Assembly (NCBI RefSeq): GCF_008932435.1
Contig: NZ_WBWE01000007.1
Location: 1 to 64,000 of the forward strand
Origin: Brucella pseudintermedia
GTDB taxonomy: Bacteria > Pseudomonadota > Alphaproteobacteria > Rhizobiales > Rhizobiaceae
DNA length: 64,000 bases
Direction: 5' to 3'
Shown here: positions 7,993-17,020 of the stretch, piece by piece
Numbering within the stretch: the stretch's first letter is position 1
Layout of the letters: every line of letters starts with the position of its first letter
The notes under the pieces: generated by a model
What the model was told of the DNA's origin: nothing
Database searches by the model: none
What the model saw: only the letters and a program-made list of their open reading frames with translations
Program-made: the position numbers and the translations under genes

Positions 7993-8674
7993 CCCGCTTG
8001 TCGCGACACTTTTCTGGTCTGCCGCAACGATCCTGCTTTATCTTGCCGCCAAGCGTGTCTATCGCCGCTTTCCCCTGTGGTGGTTGACGCCGCTCGCTGT
8101 CACGCCCCTGTTGCTGATGGCGCTTGTCATCGGTCTTAATCAAAATTACCGCGGCTATTTCAGCGCGACCCATTGGCTGGTCGCGCTTCTTGGGCCTGCT
8201 ACCGTTGCCTTTGCAATCCCGATCTATCAACAGCGTGCCACGATCCGCCGCTATTGGCCGGTTCTTCTGGCAGGCGTGGTCGTCGGAAGTTCCTCTGCCA
8301 TGGCATCGGCCTGGGGGCTGGCGCATCTGCTGGGACTTAATGAGGCAATCAGCCTGAGCCTTATGCCTCGCTCGATGAGCACGCCCTTTGCGATGACTGT
8401 CTCCGGCGACATTGGCGGCACACCGGACCTGACAGCAATCTTCGTAGTGCTGACTGGCGTATTCGGTGCAGCCCTTGGCGAAGTCATGCTCAACTGGCTG
8501 CCGATCCGCTCCGCGCTGGCTCGCGGCGCTCTCTTCGGCATGGGCGCCCATGGTGCTGGAGTCGCCAAGGCTCACCAGATCGGCAGGGAGGAGGGGTCGA
8601 TTGCCGGGCTGGTCATGGTGCTCGTTGGATTGGTGAATGTGCTGGCCGCTCCTCTGATTGCTCACCTTCTGTAA
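7979..8674 (+). CDS. CidB/LrgB family membrane protein
   Basis: A 231-residue polytopic protein, partner of the preceding CidA/LrgA-type protein. LLGPATVAFAIPIYQQR and LMPRSMSTPFAMTVS followed by GGTPDLTAIFVVLTG are the conserved LrgB motifs. It overlaps the upstream gene by 14 bp. A classical hairpin-plus-T terminator lies 30 bp downstream, closing a two-gene operon. As in the family generally, the transported molecule is unsettled. Confidence 0.92.
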   Translation: MSLSNPLVATLFWSAATILLYLAAKRVYRRFPLWWLTPLAVTPLLLMALVIGLNQNYRGYFSATHWLVALLGPATVAFAIPIYQQRATIRRYWPVLLAGVVVGSSSAMASAWGLAHLLGLNEAISLSLMPRSMSTPFAMTVSGDIGGTPDLTAIFVVLTGVFGAALGEVMLNWLPIRSALARGALFGMGAHGAGVAKAHQIGREEGSIAGLVMVLVGLVNVLAAPLIAHLL

Positions 8675-8703
8675 GAACCTGATCCCGCAGAAAAATTCCT
8701 AAA

Positions 8704-8724
8704 CGCCCGGAAACCGGGCTTTTT
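8704..8724 (+). terminator. Rho-independent terminator of the lrgAB-type operon
   Basis: GCCCGG-AAA-CCGGGC followed by six T residues, starting 30 bp after the lrgB-type stop codon. Confidence 0.9.
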
Positions 8725-8817
8725 TGTTGGCGCTGAATCTGCCTTTTTCTTGAGCGCCCGCGTCTTTGCATAACTGATATGCATTAATGGTCGTTGCCGC
8801 GGGGAGAGGGGCCGGGT

Positions 8818-8940
8818 AAATATCTCTTCATCGAGTTCACTCCTCCTCCCAGAACTCGATAAGGAATACGGCACTCCTCCTCCCAAGCCGTATTCAAGAT
8901 CAGGCCGCGCATCCTCCTCCCGCGCGGCCTTTTTCTTTTT
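8818..8940 (+). ncRNA. Three-hairpin small RNA with anti-Shine-Dalgarno loops (alpha-r14/NfeR1 or cuckoo/CcsR type)
   Basis: Three consecutive stem-loops, each with a perfect 9-bp stem, lie at 8830-8860, 8864-8895 and 8902-8930. All three loops carry CTCCTCCC, complementary to a ribosome-binding site, while the stem sequences differ completely. The third hairpin is followed by TTTTCTTTTT and so is also the terminator. This layout and the ~120-nt size match the alpha-r14 RNAs of rhizobia (NfeR1) and the related CCUCCUCCC-motif RNAs of Rhodobacter (CcsR). The 5' end is estimated. A possible promoter element, CTTGAG, lies near 8752. A 10-codon frame (8787-8819) precedes the first hairpin; its translation is unproven. 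Confidence 0.88.
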
Positions 8941-9063
8941 AATCTCCACATTTGTTTGATTTGCGTCCGATGCGTTGACACTGCGTAGCCGCGCAAGCCC
9001 ATAGGCAAGTCTCCGCATCTACTCTATTTCTGGCTTGAATTCTGAAATCGGGGAGAAGCGCCC

Positions 9064-10617
9064 ATGACAAGCGGCATCCACCACGTCACCCTCATCACCA
9101 GAAAAGTGCAGGCGAATGTCGATTTCTACGTTGGCTTTCTGGGCCTGCGCATCGTCAAGCGGACCGGTGGATTCGAGGATGCCGAGCAACTCCACCTGTT
9201 CTACGGAGATCGCACTGGCACACCCGGATCGCTTCTCACTTTTCTGGTGTGGGAGGACGGCTCCAAGGGGCGCGTCGGCCATGGGCAGGTCAGCGAAATC
9301 GCGCTGGCCATCGATCGTGCCGCTATTGGTTTCTGGCTCGAGCGTGCCTTGCGCTATCATGTGCCGTCCGAAGGGCCGGTGCAGGAATTCGGTGAACCTG
9401 TCCTGCGCCTGCGCGACCCCGACGGCGTAATCGTCAAGCTGGTCGGCTGCGATCTCGCCGCCAACGATGCGTGGGAAAGCGAAGGCATTCCAGCAGCTTT
9501 CGCGGTCAGGCGTCTGCGTGCTGCGACTGTTCTGTCCGAAACACCGGAACAGACCGTGGGCTTTATCGAACGCTATTTCGGTTTCAGATCTTCGGCGAAA
9601 GAAGGCACGATAGAGCGTCTTCTCTCCGGTTCCGGCGATGCCATCGACGTGCGCGATGCAGGCGGCTTCTGGCCGGGCATTCCGGGTACCGGCATTGCCG
9701 ACCATGTTGCGTTCCGGGCGGCTGATACGGGTGACGTGGAACGGGCGGAGAAAGAGCTTTCAAAGCTCAACTCCAGCGCCGTCAATGTGCACGACCGCAA
9801 ATATTTCACATCGCTCTATGTACGTGAGCCGGCCGGAACATTGTTTGAGTTCGCAACCGATGCGCCGGGCTTCACAATAGATGAGCCGATTGAAAAGCTG
9901 GGCCAGTTGCTGTTCGTGCCGCCGGGCAATGAGGAAAAGGCTGATGCTGTCCGGGCGCGAATGCCGCAATTCGCTCTGCCGGGCGAAGAGCGCGTCATCT
10001 ATCGCGACCTGCCTTTCATTCACCGGATCCACCAGCCCGAAAATCCAGACGGCAGTACGCTGGTGCTGCTGCACGGCACTGGCGGAAACGAGAACGACCT
10101 GATGCCTTTTGCCCGCAAGGCCGCGCCGAGAGCGACCCTTCTGGGCGTGCGTGGACGCAGCACGGAAGAGGGTATCCAGCGCTGGTTCCGCCGCTTCGAC
10201 CTGAAACGGTTCGATCAGGCCGATATCCGGTTCGAAGCCGAGGCATTCAAGGCTTTCGTGGAAGGTGCCGTAGCTGCCTATGGCATCGACCTGAACCGGA
10301 CGGCCTTCATCGGGAATTCCAATGGCGCCAATCTGCTGGCGGCCTTCATGCGCCTCCACCCGCATGTGGTTCGCACGGCCATCCTTCTGCGCGGGCAGGA
10401 GGTTCTCGAAGAGCAGCCCGAAGGAGCGGATTTGTCGGACGCTTCGGTGCTTCTGATGAATGGCGCTTCCGATCCCTTTGGGGATGGGAGCGGAACGCTG
10501 GAAAAAGTTCTGCGAGACGACGGAGCGGCGCTCACGGTAAGCACGGTTGAAGCCGGCCATGCTCTCGTAGATGACGACATTCGCATCGCAGGCGACTGGC
10601 TTCGGGACAGGATATAA
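9064..10617 (+). CDS. Fused VOC ring-cleavage dioxygenase-like protein and alpha/beta-hydrolase (MhqO-MhqD-like)
   Basis: A 517-residue two-part protein. Residues 1-270 form paired VOC (glyoxalase/extradiol dioxygenase) modules, starting GIHHVTLITRKVQANVDFY, with histidine and glutamate metal-ligand positions (HHVTL, the central DHVAFRA, and EPAGTLFEFATD). Residues 310-517 are a carboxylesterase-like alpha/beta hydrolase: oxyanion motif HGTGGNENDL, nucleophile S419 in GNSNGAN, D470 in NGASDPFG and H499 in AGHALV. In Bacillus the separate proteins MhqO and MhqD act in quinone resistance; here they are joined. The convergent neighbour is a second VOC protein of the same type. A role against quinones or electrophiles is inference. 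Confidence 0.82.
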   Translation: MTSGIHHVTLITRKVQANVDFYVGFLGLRIVKRTGGFEDAEQLHLFYGDRTGTPGSLLTFLVWEDGSKGRVGHGQVSEIALAIDRAAIGFWLERALRYHVPSEGPVQEFGEPVLRLRDPDGVIVKLVGCDLAANDAWESEGIPAAFAVRRLRAATVLSETPEQTVGFIERYFGFRSSAKEGTIERLLSGSGDAIDVRDAGGFWPGIPGTGIADHVAFRAADTGDVERAEKELSKLNSSAVNVHDRKYFTSLYVREPAGTLFEFATDAPGFTIDEPIEKLGQLLFVPPGNEEKADAVRARMPQFALPGEERVIYRDLPFIHRIHQPENPDGSTLVLLHGTGGNENDLMPFARKAAPRATLLGVRGRSTEEGIQRWFRRFDLKRFDQADIRFEAEAFKAFVEGAVAAYGIDLNRTAFIGNSNGANLLAAFMRLHPHVVRTAILLRGQEVLEEQPEGADLSDASVLLMNGASDPFGDGSGTLEKVLRDDGAALTVSTVEAGHALVDDDIRIAGDWLRDRI

Positions 10618-10622
10618 ACAAC

Positions 10623-10652
10623 AAGGGCTGCGGAAAAATCCGCAGCCCTTTT
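10623..10652. terminator. Bidirectional terminator between two convergent VOC genes
   Basis: A perfect 12-bp stem (10623-10634 with 10639-10650) flanked by A residues on one side and T residues on the other lies between the stop codons at 10617 and 10659, so it can end both transcripts. Confidence 0.9.
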
Positions 10653-10658
10653 ACTCCA

Positions 10659-11612
10659 TCAATCAAGCGGTTTCAGATTTCGCTCGATGGCTTCGCGTTT
10701 TCCTTCAAGGAAAGGCGGAAGCGACAGGCTTTCGCCGAGACTTTCGAGCGGTTCGTCAACCGCGAAGCCGGGACCGTCGGTCGCGATCTCGAACAGGATG
10801 CCATTCGGCTCACGGAAATAGAGCGAGCGGAAATAGTAGCGTTCGACTTCGCCGCTTGATGGCATGCGCACGGACCGCAGACGATCCACCCATTCCTGCA
10901 TGCTTTCCTGATCGGGTGTGCGGAATGCGACGTGGTGAACCGCACCTGCACCCTGCCATGCGGTTGGCAGGTTCGGCTGCACCGCGACATGCAGTTCGGC
11001 TGCGGCACCGCCCGGACCCATGGAGAAGACATGGACATGTCCTTCACCATCGGGTGAAACATAGTCGCTGGTCTGGCGCATGTTCATGACCTTTTCCAGA
11101 ACAATCTTGGTCGGGGCCAGTTCGGGGACGCTGAGCGTGATCGGTCCGAGCCCGCGGATCTGTCGTTCTGCGGGAACAGGGCTCCTGTCCCAGCTATGTG
11201 CTTCGCCTGCGCCGCCATCATCGGTCAGACGCAGGCGCTGGCCTTCCGGGTCCTCGAAGTCTAAAACGGCCCGTCCCGCAACTTCGAAAATATCGCCTGC
11301 CTGGATTCCTTTATCGTTCAGGTGCTTGCTCCACCATTCCAGACTCTCGACGCCGTTGACGCGCAGGCCCGTCCGGGCGACGCTGTTCGTGCCACGCTGT
11401 TCACGCTGCACCGGCCAGTCGAAAAACGTTATGTCGGTGCCGGGCGAGGCCAGCCCATCCGCATAAAAGAGGTGATACGCGCTCGTATCGTCCTGATTGA
11501 CGGTCTTTTTGACCAGCCTCAGCCCAAGCGTGTCGGTATAGAAGCGCCGGTTGCCGGGCGCGTCGGCGGTAATGGCTGTCAGATGGTGCAGCCCTGTCAG
11601 TTCCAATGCCAT
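10659..11612 (-). CDS. VOC-family ring-cleaving dioxygenase, MhqO-like
   Basis: A 317-residue protein with two VOC modules. [20 protein letters not shown] begins the first; [11 protein letters not shown] begins the second and [16 protein letters not shown] carries the last metal-ligand glutamate. This matches the MhqO/LinE-like group that opens hydroquinone-type rings. The ATG at 11612 has AAGGAGG 7-8 nt upstream; a longer frame upstream has no such site. It converges on the fused VOC-esterase gene, sharing a terminator. Substrate unproven. Confidence 0.85.
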   Translation of the reverse strand: MALELTGLHHLTAITADAPGNRRFYTDTLGLRLVKKTVNQDDTSAYHLFYADGLASPGTDITFFDWPVQREQRGTNSVARTGLRVNGVESLEWWSKHLNDKGIQAGDIFEVAGRAVLDFEDPEGQRLRLTDDGGAGEAHSWDRSPVPAERQIRGLGPITLSVPELAPTKIVLEKVMNMRQTSDYVSPDGEGHVHVFSMGPGGAAAELHVAVQPNLPTAWQGAGAVHHVAFRTPDQESMQEWVDRLRSVRMPSSGEVERYYFRSLYFREPNGILFEIATDGPGFAVDEPLESLGESLSLPPFLEGKREAIERNLKPLD

Positions 11613-11843
11613 AATGTGCCTCCTTTGGAAGCGGAGTTGCTGTTGGCGGATATATCGGACTGTGCTGACCAAGAGGAAAGTATCACGTGTTGAACAGTGT
11701 GTAACCCATAAGCCGCAATCGCCCCGCGTTCCGACAATGGTGGATAATTGGGGGCTTGGCAGAAAGTTTCACGTAAAGAATATATTAACCTTCAAGATTC
11801 CGGTGTAAGAGGCCTGCTGGCGTAGCGTTGAGGGAGTTTGGTT

Positions 11844-13094
11844 TTGCGGCGCATTGTTTCTCGGACTGCCCCTGCGTTGCTTGTTCTGATATCTCTGCTC
11901 GCCGGTTGTGCCAGTCGGCCTGAAGGTGTGCTGGTCCCTATTGGCGATGTCGCTTCTCCCGGTACAACCAAGGTCAACCTTGTCGTTGCCACCACACGTC
12001 GCCCGTCCGATAATCCGGGCATACTTTTCTCCGGCGAGCGCGACAAGCTTGTGTCGCTGAACGAGATCGTCGTGTCGATTCCGCCGGAAAAGAACCGCAA
12101 GGCGGGTGAAGTGCAGTGGCCGAAAAAGCTGCCGCCCAATCCGCAGACAGATTTCACCACCGTCAGCGTGACACCGCTCAAGACCGATGTGGAAATGGCG
12201 GGCTGGGTTCGTCCTCATCTGACCAAGAGCCGCCGCGTGATGGTTTTCGTGCACGGCTTCAACAATACGTTTGAGGATTCCGTCTATCGCTTTGCCCAGA
12301 TCGTGCATGATTCCGGTGCCGATGTCGCACCGGTGATCTTCACCTGGCCGTCGCGCGCCAGCGTGTTCGACTATAATTACGACAAGGAAAGCACAAATTA
12401 TTCCCGCGATGCGCTGGAGCAGATTCTGCGCGCCATTGCGCGTGAGCCCGAGGTCAAGGATATCACCGTCATGGCCCACTCGATGGGGAGCTGGCTGACG
12501 GTGGAAGCTCTGCGGCAGATGGCGATCCGCGATGGCCGCGTGAATGCGAAGGTAACGGACGTCATTCTGGCATCGCCTGACCTCGACGTCGATGTGTTTT
12601 CGAAGCAGTTTCTTGCCATGGGCAAGGAGCATCCGCGCTTTACATTGTTCACCTCTCGCGATGACAAGGCGCTGGCATTGTCACGGCGTATTTCCGGCAA
12701 TATTGACCGTCTCGGCCAGATCGACCCGTCGGTTGAGCCGTACCGTTCCGAGCTGGAAAAAGCAGGCATTACCGTTATCGACCTGACGCAGCTGAAGGCG
12801 GGAGATCGTCTCAACCATGGCAAGTTTGCCGCAAGCCCGGAAGTCGTGCAACTGATCGGCAAACGCCTTGTTGCAGGCCAGACCATCACGGATTCGCAGG
12901 TCGGCCTCGGTGACCGTCTGGGTGCGGTGGCAATCGGTACGGCACAGGGTGTCGGCACGGCAGCCTCGCTGGTCGTTACGGCGCCGATCGCCGTATTCGA
13001 TCCGAACACACGCAAGACCTACGACGAACAGATTGATCGTTTCGGTCGTGCTGTCGGCAACACCGTTGGTGCCGTGACGATCCCGACGCAGTAA
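11844..13094 (+). CDS. Alpha/beta-hydrolase lipoprotein (DUF900 type)
   Basis: A 416-residue protein. The N-terminus is a lipoprotein signal peptide with lipobox LLAGC (Cys22), so it should be anchored to a membrane outside the cytoplasm. VMVFVHGFNNTFEDSVYR and the nucleophile elbow MAHSMGSWL (S213) mark the DUF900 alpha/beta-hydrolase fold. The TTG at 11844 is chosen because AGGGAG lies 7 nt before it; the TTG at 11838 is too close to that site. The physiological substrate is unknown. The next gene, panC, begins 92 bp downstream and is probably separate. Confidence 0.85.
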   Translation: MRRIVSRTAPALLVLISLLAGCASRPEGVLVPIGDVASPGTTKVNLVVATTRRPSDNPGILFSGERDKLVSLNEIVVSIPPEKNRKAGEVQWPKKLPPNPQTDFTTVSVTPLKTDVEMAGWVRPHLTKSRRVMVFVHGFNNTFEDSVYRFAQIVHDSGADVAPVIFTWPSRASVFDYNYDKESTNYSRDALEQILRAIAREPEVKDITVMAHSMGSWLTVEALRQMAIRDGRVNAKVTDVILASPDLDVDVFSKQFLAMGKEHPRFTLFTSRDDKALALSRRISGNIDRLGQIDPSVEPYRSELEKAGITVIDLTQLKAGDRLNHGKFAASPEVVQLIGKRLVAGQTITDSQVGLGDRLGAVAIGTAQGVGTAASLVVTAPIAVFDPNTRKTYDEQIDRFGRAVGNTVGAVTIPTQ

Positions 13095-13186
13095 GCGACC
13101 GGAAGGCGTTTGCCTTGACGGTTGTCATATTTCAGCTGACGCTGTAGGACTCGCGGCCAGAAAATTCGGGCCGCGAGGAGGACCTC

Positions 13187-14056
13187 ATGCAGATCATCCG
13201 CACCATTGAGGAATTGCGTCAGGCTTTGACGCCCGCAAGAAGGGCCGGAAAACGCATCGCCTTCGTGCCGACCATGGGCTATCTCCATAAAGGCCATCTG
13301 GAACTGGTTCATCGGTCGCGTGCCGACAATGACGTGACGGTCGTGTCGATCTTCGTTAATCCGCTGCAATTCGGCGCGAATGAAGACCTCGACAAATATC
13401 CGCGCGATCTGGAGCGCGATGCGGCTCTGCTGCGCGGCGCAGAGGTCGATTACCTGTTCGCGCCAGCGGTCAGCGACATGTATCCGCGCCCGATGCAAAC
13501 GGTGGTGGATGTGCCCGCGCTTGGCAACCAGATGGAAGGCGAGGCGCGTCCCGGCCATTTTGCCGGTGTTGCGACCGTAGTGAGCAAGCTCTTCAATATC
13601 GTTGGCCCCGATGCCGCCTATTTCGGCGAAAAGGATTTTCAGCAACTCGTTATCATCCGCCGCATGGTGGACGATATGGCCATTCCGGTGCGCATCGTTG
13701 GGGTCGAAACGGTGCGCGAGGATGACGGCCTCGCCTGTTCGTCGCGCAATGTCTATCTGACGCCGGAACAGCGCGCCGCTGCCATCATCGTTCCGAAGGC
13801 GCTGGATGAGGCTGAGCGGCTTTATCGCTCCGGTGTGGACGATCCCGATGCGCTGGAAGCGGCAATTCGTGCATTTATCGCCACTGAACCGCTGGCAACG
13901 CCGGAAGTGGTGGCGCTGCGCGATCCCGAAACGCTGGAACGCCTGACGGCGGTGCAGGGGCGTCCGGTGCTGCTTGCGCTGTTCGTGCGGTTCGGCACCA
14001 CGCGGCTTCTCGACAATCGTGTCATTGCACATGTCGCACAGGAACGGGCGGCGTGA
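13187..14056 (+). CDS. panC: Pantothenate synthetase
   Basis: A 289-residue ligase joining pantoate and beta-alanine with ATP, the last step of pantothenate synthesis for coenzyme [17 protein letters not shown] carries the HxGH-type nucleotide-binding motif, [18 protein letters not shown] is the pantoate-binding region, [10 protein letters not shown] follows, and [11 protein letters not shown] is the KMSKS-like segment. The ATG at 13187 has GAGGAGG close upstream. The stop codon is separated from the panB start by one base, so the two are one operon. panD is not present in the window. Confidence 0.97.
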   Translation: MQIIRTIEELRQALTPARRAGKRIAFVPTMGYLHKGHLELVHRSRADNDVTVVSIFVNPLQFGANEDLDKYPRDLERDAALLRGAEVDYLFAPAVSDMYPRPMQTVVDVPALGNQMEGEARPGHFAGVATVVSKLFNIVGPDAAYFGEKDFQQLVIIRRMVDDMAIPVRIVGVETVREDDGLACSSRNVYLTPEQRAAAIIVPKALDEAERLYRSGVDDPDALEAAIRAFIATEPLATPEVVALRDPETLERLTAVQGRPVLLALFVRFGTTRLLDNRVIAHVAQERAA

Positions 14057-14057
14057 G

Positions 14058-14885
14058 ATGAGCGCACCGGTCAAACAGAAGCGGCTGACGCCAAAGGCCA
14101 TTTCAGCCCTCAAGGGCGAACGCCCCATTGTCAGTCTCACCGCCTATACGACGCCGATTGCGCGGCTGCTCGATCCGCATTGCGACCTGCTGCTGGTGGG
14201 AGACTCGCTCGGCATGGTGCTCTACGGCATGGATTCCACACTTGCCGTGACGCTCGATATGATGATCGCCCATGGGCAGGCGGTGATGCGCGGCGTCGAG
14301 AACGCCTGCGTTATCGTCGATATGCCGTTCGGTTCCTATCAGGAATCGAAGGAACAGGCGTTCCGCAATGCCGCTCGTGTGATGCAAGATACCGGCTGTG
14401 ACGGCGTCAAACTTGAGGGCGGCGAGGAAATGGCCGAAACGGTCGCATTCCTCGCAAAGCGCGGCATACCCGTGTTCGGTCATGTCGGGCTCATGCCGCA
14501 ACAGGTCAATACGGTTGGCGGTTTTCGCTCGCTTGGGCGTGGCGATGAAGAGGCTGAGCGCATTCGCCGCGATGCGCAGGCCATTGCCGATGCCGGTGCC
14601 TTTGCGCTGGTGATCGAAGGCACGGTGGAACCGCTGGCGCGTGAGATCACTGCATCGCTTGCCATCCCGACAGTCGGGATCGGGGCGTCTGCTGCCTGCG
14701 ACGGGCAGATACTGGTCTCCGACGACATGCTGGGGCTGTTTCAGGATTTCACGCCGCGCTTCGTGAAACGTTTTGCGCATTTGGCACCGCAGGTGTCCGA
14801 TGCGGCGAAAGCCTATGCTGAAGAGGTGCGGGCGCGCACATTTCCGGGGCCGGAGCATGTTTTTGGCGCGAAACCAAAAGTGTGA
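14058..14885 (+). CDS. panB: 3-methyl-2-oxobutanoate hydroxymethyltransferase
   Basis: A 275-residue enzyme that adds a hydroxymethyl group from 5,10-methylene-tetrahydrofolate to ketoisovalerate, giving ketopantoate. Visible motifs are [28 protein letters not shown] (metal-binding Asp), [25 protein letters not shown] and LVIEGTVEP (catalytic Glu region). The ATG at 14058 lies one base after the panC stop, within GTGAGATGAG. Translation is probably coupled to panC. Confidence 0.97.
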   Translation: MSAPVKQKRLTPKAISALKGERPIVSLTAYTTPIARLLDPHCDLLLVGDSLGMVLYGMDSTLAVTLDMMIAHGQAVMRGVENACVIVDMPFGSYQESKEQAFRNAARVMQDTGCDGVKLEGGEEMAETVAFLAKRGIPVFGHVGLMPQQVNTVGGFRSLGRGDEEAERIRRDAQAIADAGAFALVIEGTVEPLAREITASLAIPTVGIGASAACDGQILVSDDMLGLFQDFTPRFVKRFAHLAPQVSDAAKAYAEEVRARTFPGPEHVFGAKPKV

Positions 14886-14888
14886 CCT

Positions 14889-14946
14889 CTCTTTGCTTTT
14901 CGCATTATCCTACGCAAAACCGCTTCGCACTTTTGCTGGAAATGCT
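14889..14946 (-). repeat. Intergenic short repeat (~58 bp), copy 1
   Basis: Read on the minus strand it starts AGCATTTCCAGCAAAAGTGC and continues into GGTTTTGCGTAGGATAATGC. A closely similar sequence on the plus strand starts at 39319, with partial copies near 32196 and 39382. It fills the space between panB and nadQ. It looks like a dispersed intergenic repeat, but its full genomic count cannot be seen here. Confidence 0.6.
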
Positions 14947-15028
14947 TAAAACCTGTGCCGTATGGCGGTAGCGCCTTGTAATTATTCGTCAATCGCGTTC
15001 AATGTCGGGAATGTTTTCCGGAGTTGCC

Positions 15029-15952
15029 GTGACTGACGATATTGCCCATACCGAATTGATAGCTGTGCTGGCAGCCGTTACCGGCGAACAGCCGCGCGTC
15101 ATGACCGTGCGGGGAGGGCAGGCTTTGCCATCCGGCCCGTTCGAAAGCGAGCATCGTTCGCTGCAATCGGGCCTGCGCGCCTGGGTGCAGTCGGAAACCG
15201 CCCATCCGGTCGGCTATCTGGAGCAGCTCTACACCTTTGCCGACCGTGACCGCCATGCGCAGGGCGAGCGCATTATCTCGATCAGCTATCTGGGTCTGGT
15301 ACGCGAAAGCGATGCGGCTGCGGGGCAAGCGGGATGGCGCGGCTGGTATGATTATCTGCCGTGGGAGGATCACCGACAGGGCGAACCGCCCATCATGGAG
15401 CACCTCAATAACGCCCTGCTCGTTTGGGCCTACCGCGCCGACACGCCGGAACTGACGGCGCAGCGCATGCGGCGGATCGCCTTCACCTTCGGCTTTGAGA
15501 GCGGAGATTGGAGCGGGCGCTGGAATGAAGACCTTGTGCTTCAGCGTTACGAGCTTCTTTACGAGGCGGGCCTGGTTGCAGAAGCTGGCATGCAGGAAGA
15601 CGAGAACGGTCGTTCCATGTTCGCCGATCATCGTCGCATCCTTGCCACGGCGATTGCGCGGCTGCGCGCCAAGATCAAATACCGCCCGGTAGTGTTTGAG
15701 CTGATGCCGGAGAGTTTCACCCTCCTGCAATTGCAGCGCACGGTCGAAGCGCTGGCGGGTCTGCGCCTGCACAAGCAGAATTTCCGCCGCCTGATCGAAC
15801 AGCAGGATCTGGTCGAAGAGACCGGCGAAAGCCACAGCGAAACCGGCGGTCGCCCGGCGAAATTATTCCGTTTCCGCTACTCGATTGTCGAGGAACGCGC
15901 CCTTTCCGAGCGCCATCTGGCCGGAGCCAAGCTGCCAATTTCCCGCGATTGA
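15029..15952 (+). CDS. nadQ: NAD biosynthesis regulator NadQ (COG4111 type)
   Basis: A 307-residue protein. The N-terminal two thirds resemble a degenerate Nudix-like domain (GYLEQLYTFADRDR, ISISYLGLVRE) and the C-terminal part a winged helix (FTLLQLQRTVEALAG, HKQNFRRLIEQQDLVEETGE, GRPAKLFRFR). This is the arrangement of the COG4111 regulators that repress NAD synthesis in rhizobia-related bacteria. The GTG at 15029 has GGAG 5 nt upstream, while an ATG at 15002 has no such site. Directly downstream are two matching palindromes and then nadABC, its likely target. The ligand is presumably an NAD-related metabolite. Confidence 0.85.
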   Translation: MTDDIAHTELIAVLAAVTGEQPRVMTVRGGQALPSGPFESEHRSLQSGLRAWVQSETAHPVGYLEQLYTFADRDRHAQGERIISISYLGLVRESDAAAGQAGWRGWYDYLPWEDHRQGEPPIMEHLNNALLVWAYRADTPELTAQRMRRIAFTFGFESGDWSGRWNEDLVLQRYELLYEAGLVAEAGMQEDENGRSMFADHRRILATAIARLRAKIKYRPVVFELMPESFTLLQLQRTVEALAGLRLHKQNFRRLIEQQDLVEETGESHSETGGRPAKLFRFRYSIVEERALSERHLAGAKLPISRD

Positions 15953-15955
15953 CAA

Positions 15956-15974
15956 TATACTCGAATCGAGTATA
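15956..15974. promoter_or_regulatory. NadQ operator 1
   Basis: TATACTCGAATCGAGTATA is a perfect 19-bp palindrome, 3 bp after the nadQ stop and 62 bp before the nadA start. It shares the core ATACTC-N5-GAGTAT with operator 2. The position between nadQ and nadABC supports its being the NadQ target. Confidence 0.8.
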
Positions 15975-15990
15975 AGTTCGCGTACATGAA

Positions 15991-16007
15991 ATACTCATAG
16001 TGAGTAT
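15991..16007. promoter_or_regulatory. NadQ operator 2
   Basis: ATACTCATAGTGAGTAT repeats the core ATACTC-N5-GAGTAT, with its centre 34 bp from that of operator 1, about three helical turns. The two sites therefore lie on nearly the same face of the DNA, which would favour cooperative binding. Confidence 0.75.
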
Positions 16008-16036
16008 ATGTGGCTGCGCTCGGGAGGCCCAACCCC

Positions 16037-17020
16037 ATGAATGTTCATGTGCATGATCATGTTTCCGTCTCGCAACTTTATGACCGCGTGGCCAAGGTGC
16101 TGCCAAAGGCGGAGTGGCTGGGCTTCGAGGAAGACGTGGCGGCTATCCTTGAACTGAAGAAAAAGCGCAACGCGGTCATCCTTGCGCATAATTACCAGAC
16201 GCCGGAAATCTTCCATTGCGTGGCCGATATTGTCGGCGACAGCCTCGCGCTGGCGCGAAAGGCAGCGGAGGTCGATGCCGATGTGATCGTGCTCGCAGGC
16301 GTGCATTTCATGGCCGAGACAGCCAAGCTGCTCAATCCCGGCAAGACGGTGCTGATCCCCGATATGGCTGCGGGCTGTTCACTGGCCGACAGCATCACGC
16401 CGGAAGATGTGGCGCTTTTGCGCGAGGCGCATCCCGGCGTGCCGATCATCACCTATGTCAACACGTCCGCTGCGGTAAAGGCGGCATCAGATATCTGCTG
16501 CACCTCCGGCAATGCCAAAAGGATAGTGGAGTCGCTGGGCGTGCCGCGTGTGCTGATGATCCCTGATGAATTTCTGGCGCAGAACGTTGCGCGTGAAACC
16601 AACGTCGAAATTCTCGCCTGGCATGGCCATTGCGAGGTGCATGAGCGTTTTACACCTGACGATATCCGCGAATTGCGTGAAAGCCATCCGGGCGTCATGG
16701 TTCTGGCGCATCCGGAATGCCCGCCGGAAGTGGTGGAAGCAGCCGATTTCGCCGGTTCCACGGCGGTCATGTCCAACTATGTTGGCGAGAAAAAGCCACA
16801 GCGCGTCGTGCTGTTGACCGAATGCTCGATGAGCGACAATGTCGCCGTCGATCACCCCGACGTCGAGTTCATCCGCCCGTGCAATCTATGTCCGCATATG
16901 AAGCGGATCACGCTCCCCAATATCCGCGATGCGCTGGAAAACAATCGTCATGAAGTGTTGGTCGACGTCGCGCTGATGGAACCGGCCCGGCGCGCCGTCG
17001 AGCGGATGCTGGCGATATGA
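16037..17020 (+). CDS. nadA: Quinolinate synthase A
   Basis: A 327-residue [4Fe-4S] enzyme that condenses iminoaspartate with dihydroxyacetone phosphate to quinolinate. Cluster cysteines lie in [17 protein letters not shown] and [25 protein letters not shown] is the conserved N-terminal motif. The ATG at 16037 has GGAGG 9 nt upstream; an earlier GTG at 16010 lies close to operator 2 and is unlikely. It overlaps nadB by 4 bp (ATGA). Transcription should be controlled by NadQ from the two upstream palindromes. Confidence 0.97.
   Translation: MNVHVHDHVSVSQLYDRVAKVLPKAEWLGFEEDVAAILELKKKRNAVILAHNYQTPEIFHCVADIVGDSLALARKAAEVDADVIVLAGVHFMAETAKLLNPGKTVLIPDMAAGCSLADSITPEDVALLREAHPGVPIITYVNTSAAVKAASDICCTSGNAKRIVESLGVPRVLMIPDEFLAQNVARETNVEILAWHGHCEVHERFTPDDIRELRESHPGVMVLAHPECPPEVVEAADFAGSTAVMSNYVGEKKPQRVVLLTECSMSDNVAVDHPDVEFIRPCNLCPHMKRITLPNIRDALENNRHEVLVDVALMEPARRAVERMLAI

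Noticed and set aside
8662-9018. Minus-strand frames of 118 and 74 codons across the small RNA region
   Set aside because: They owe their length to GC-rich hairpins read on the other strand. The three conserved loops on the plus strand explain the sequence better.
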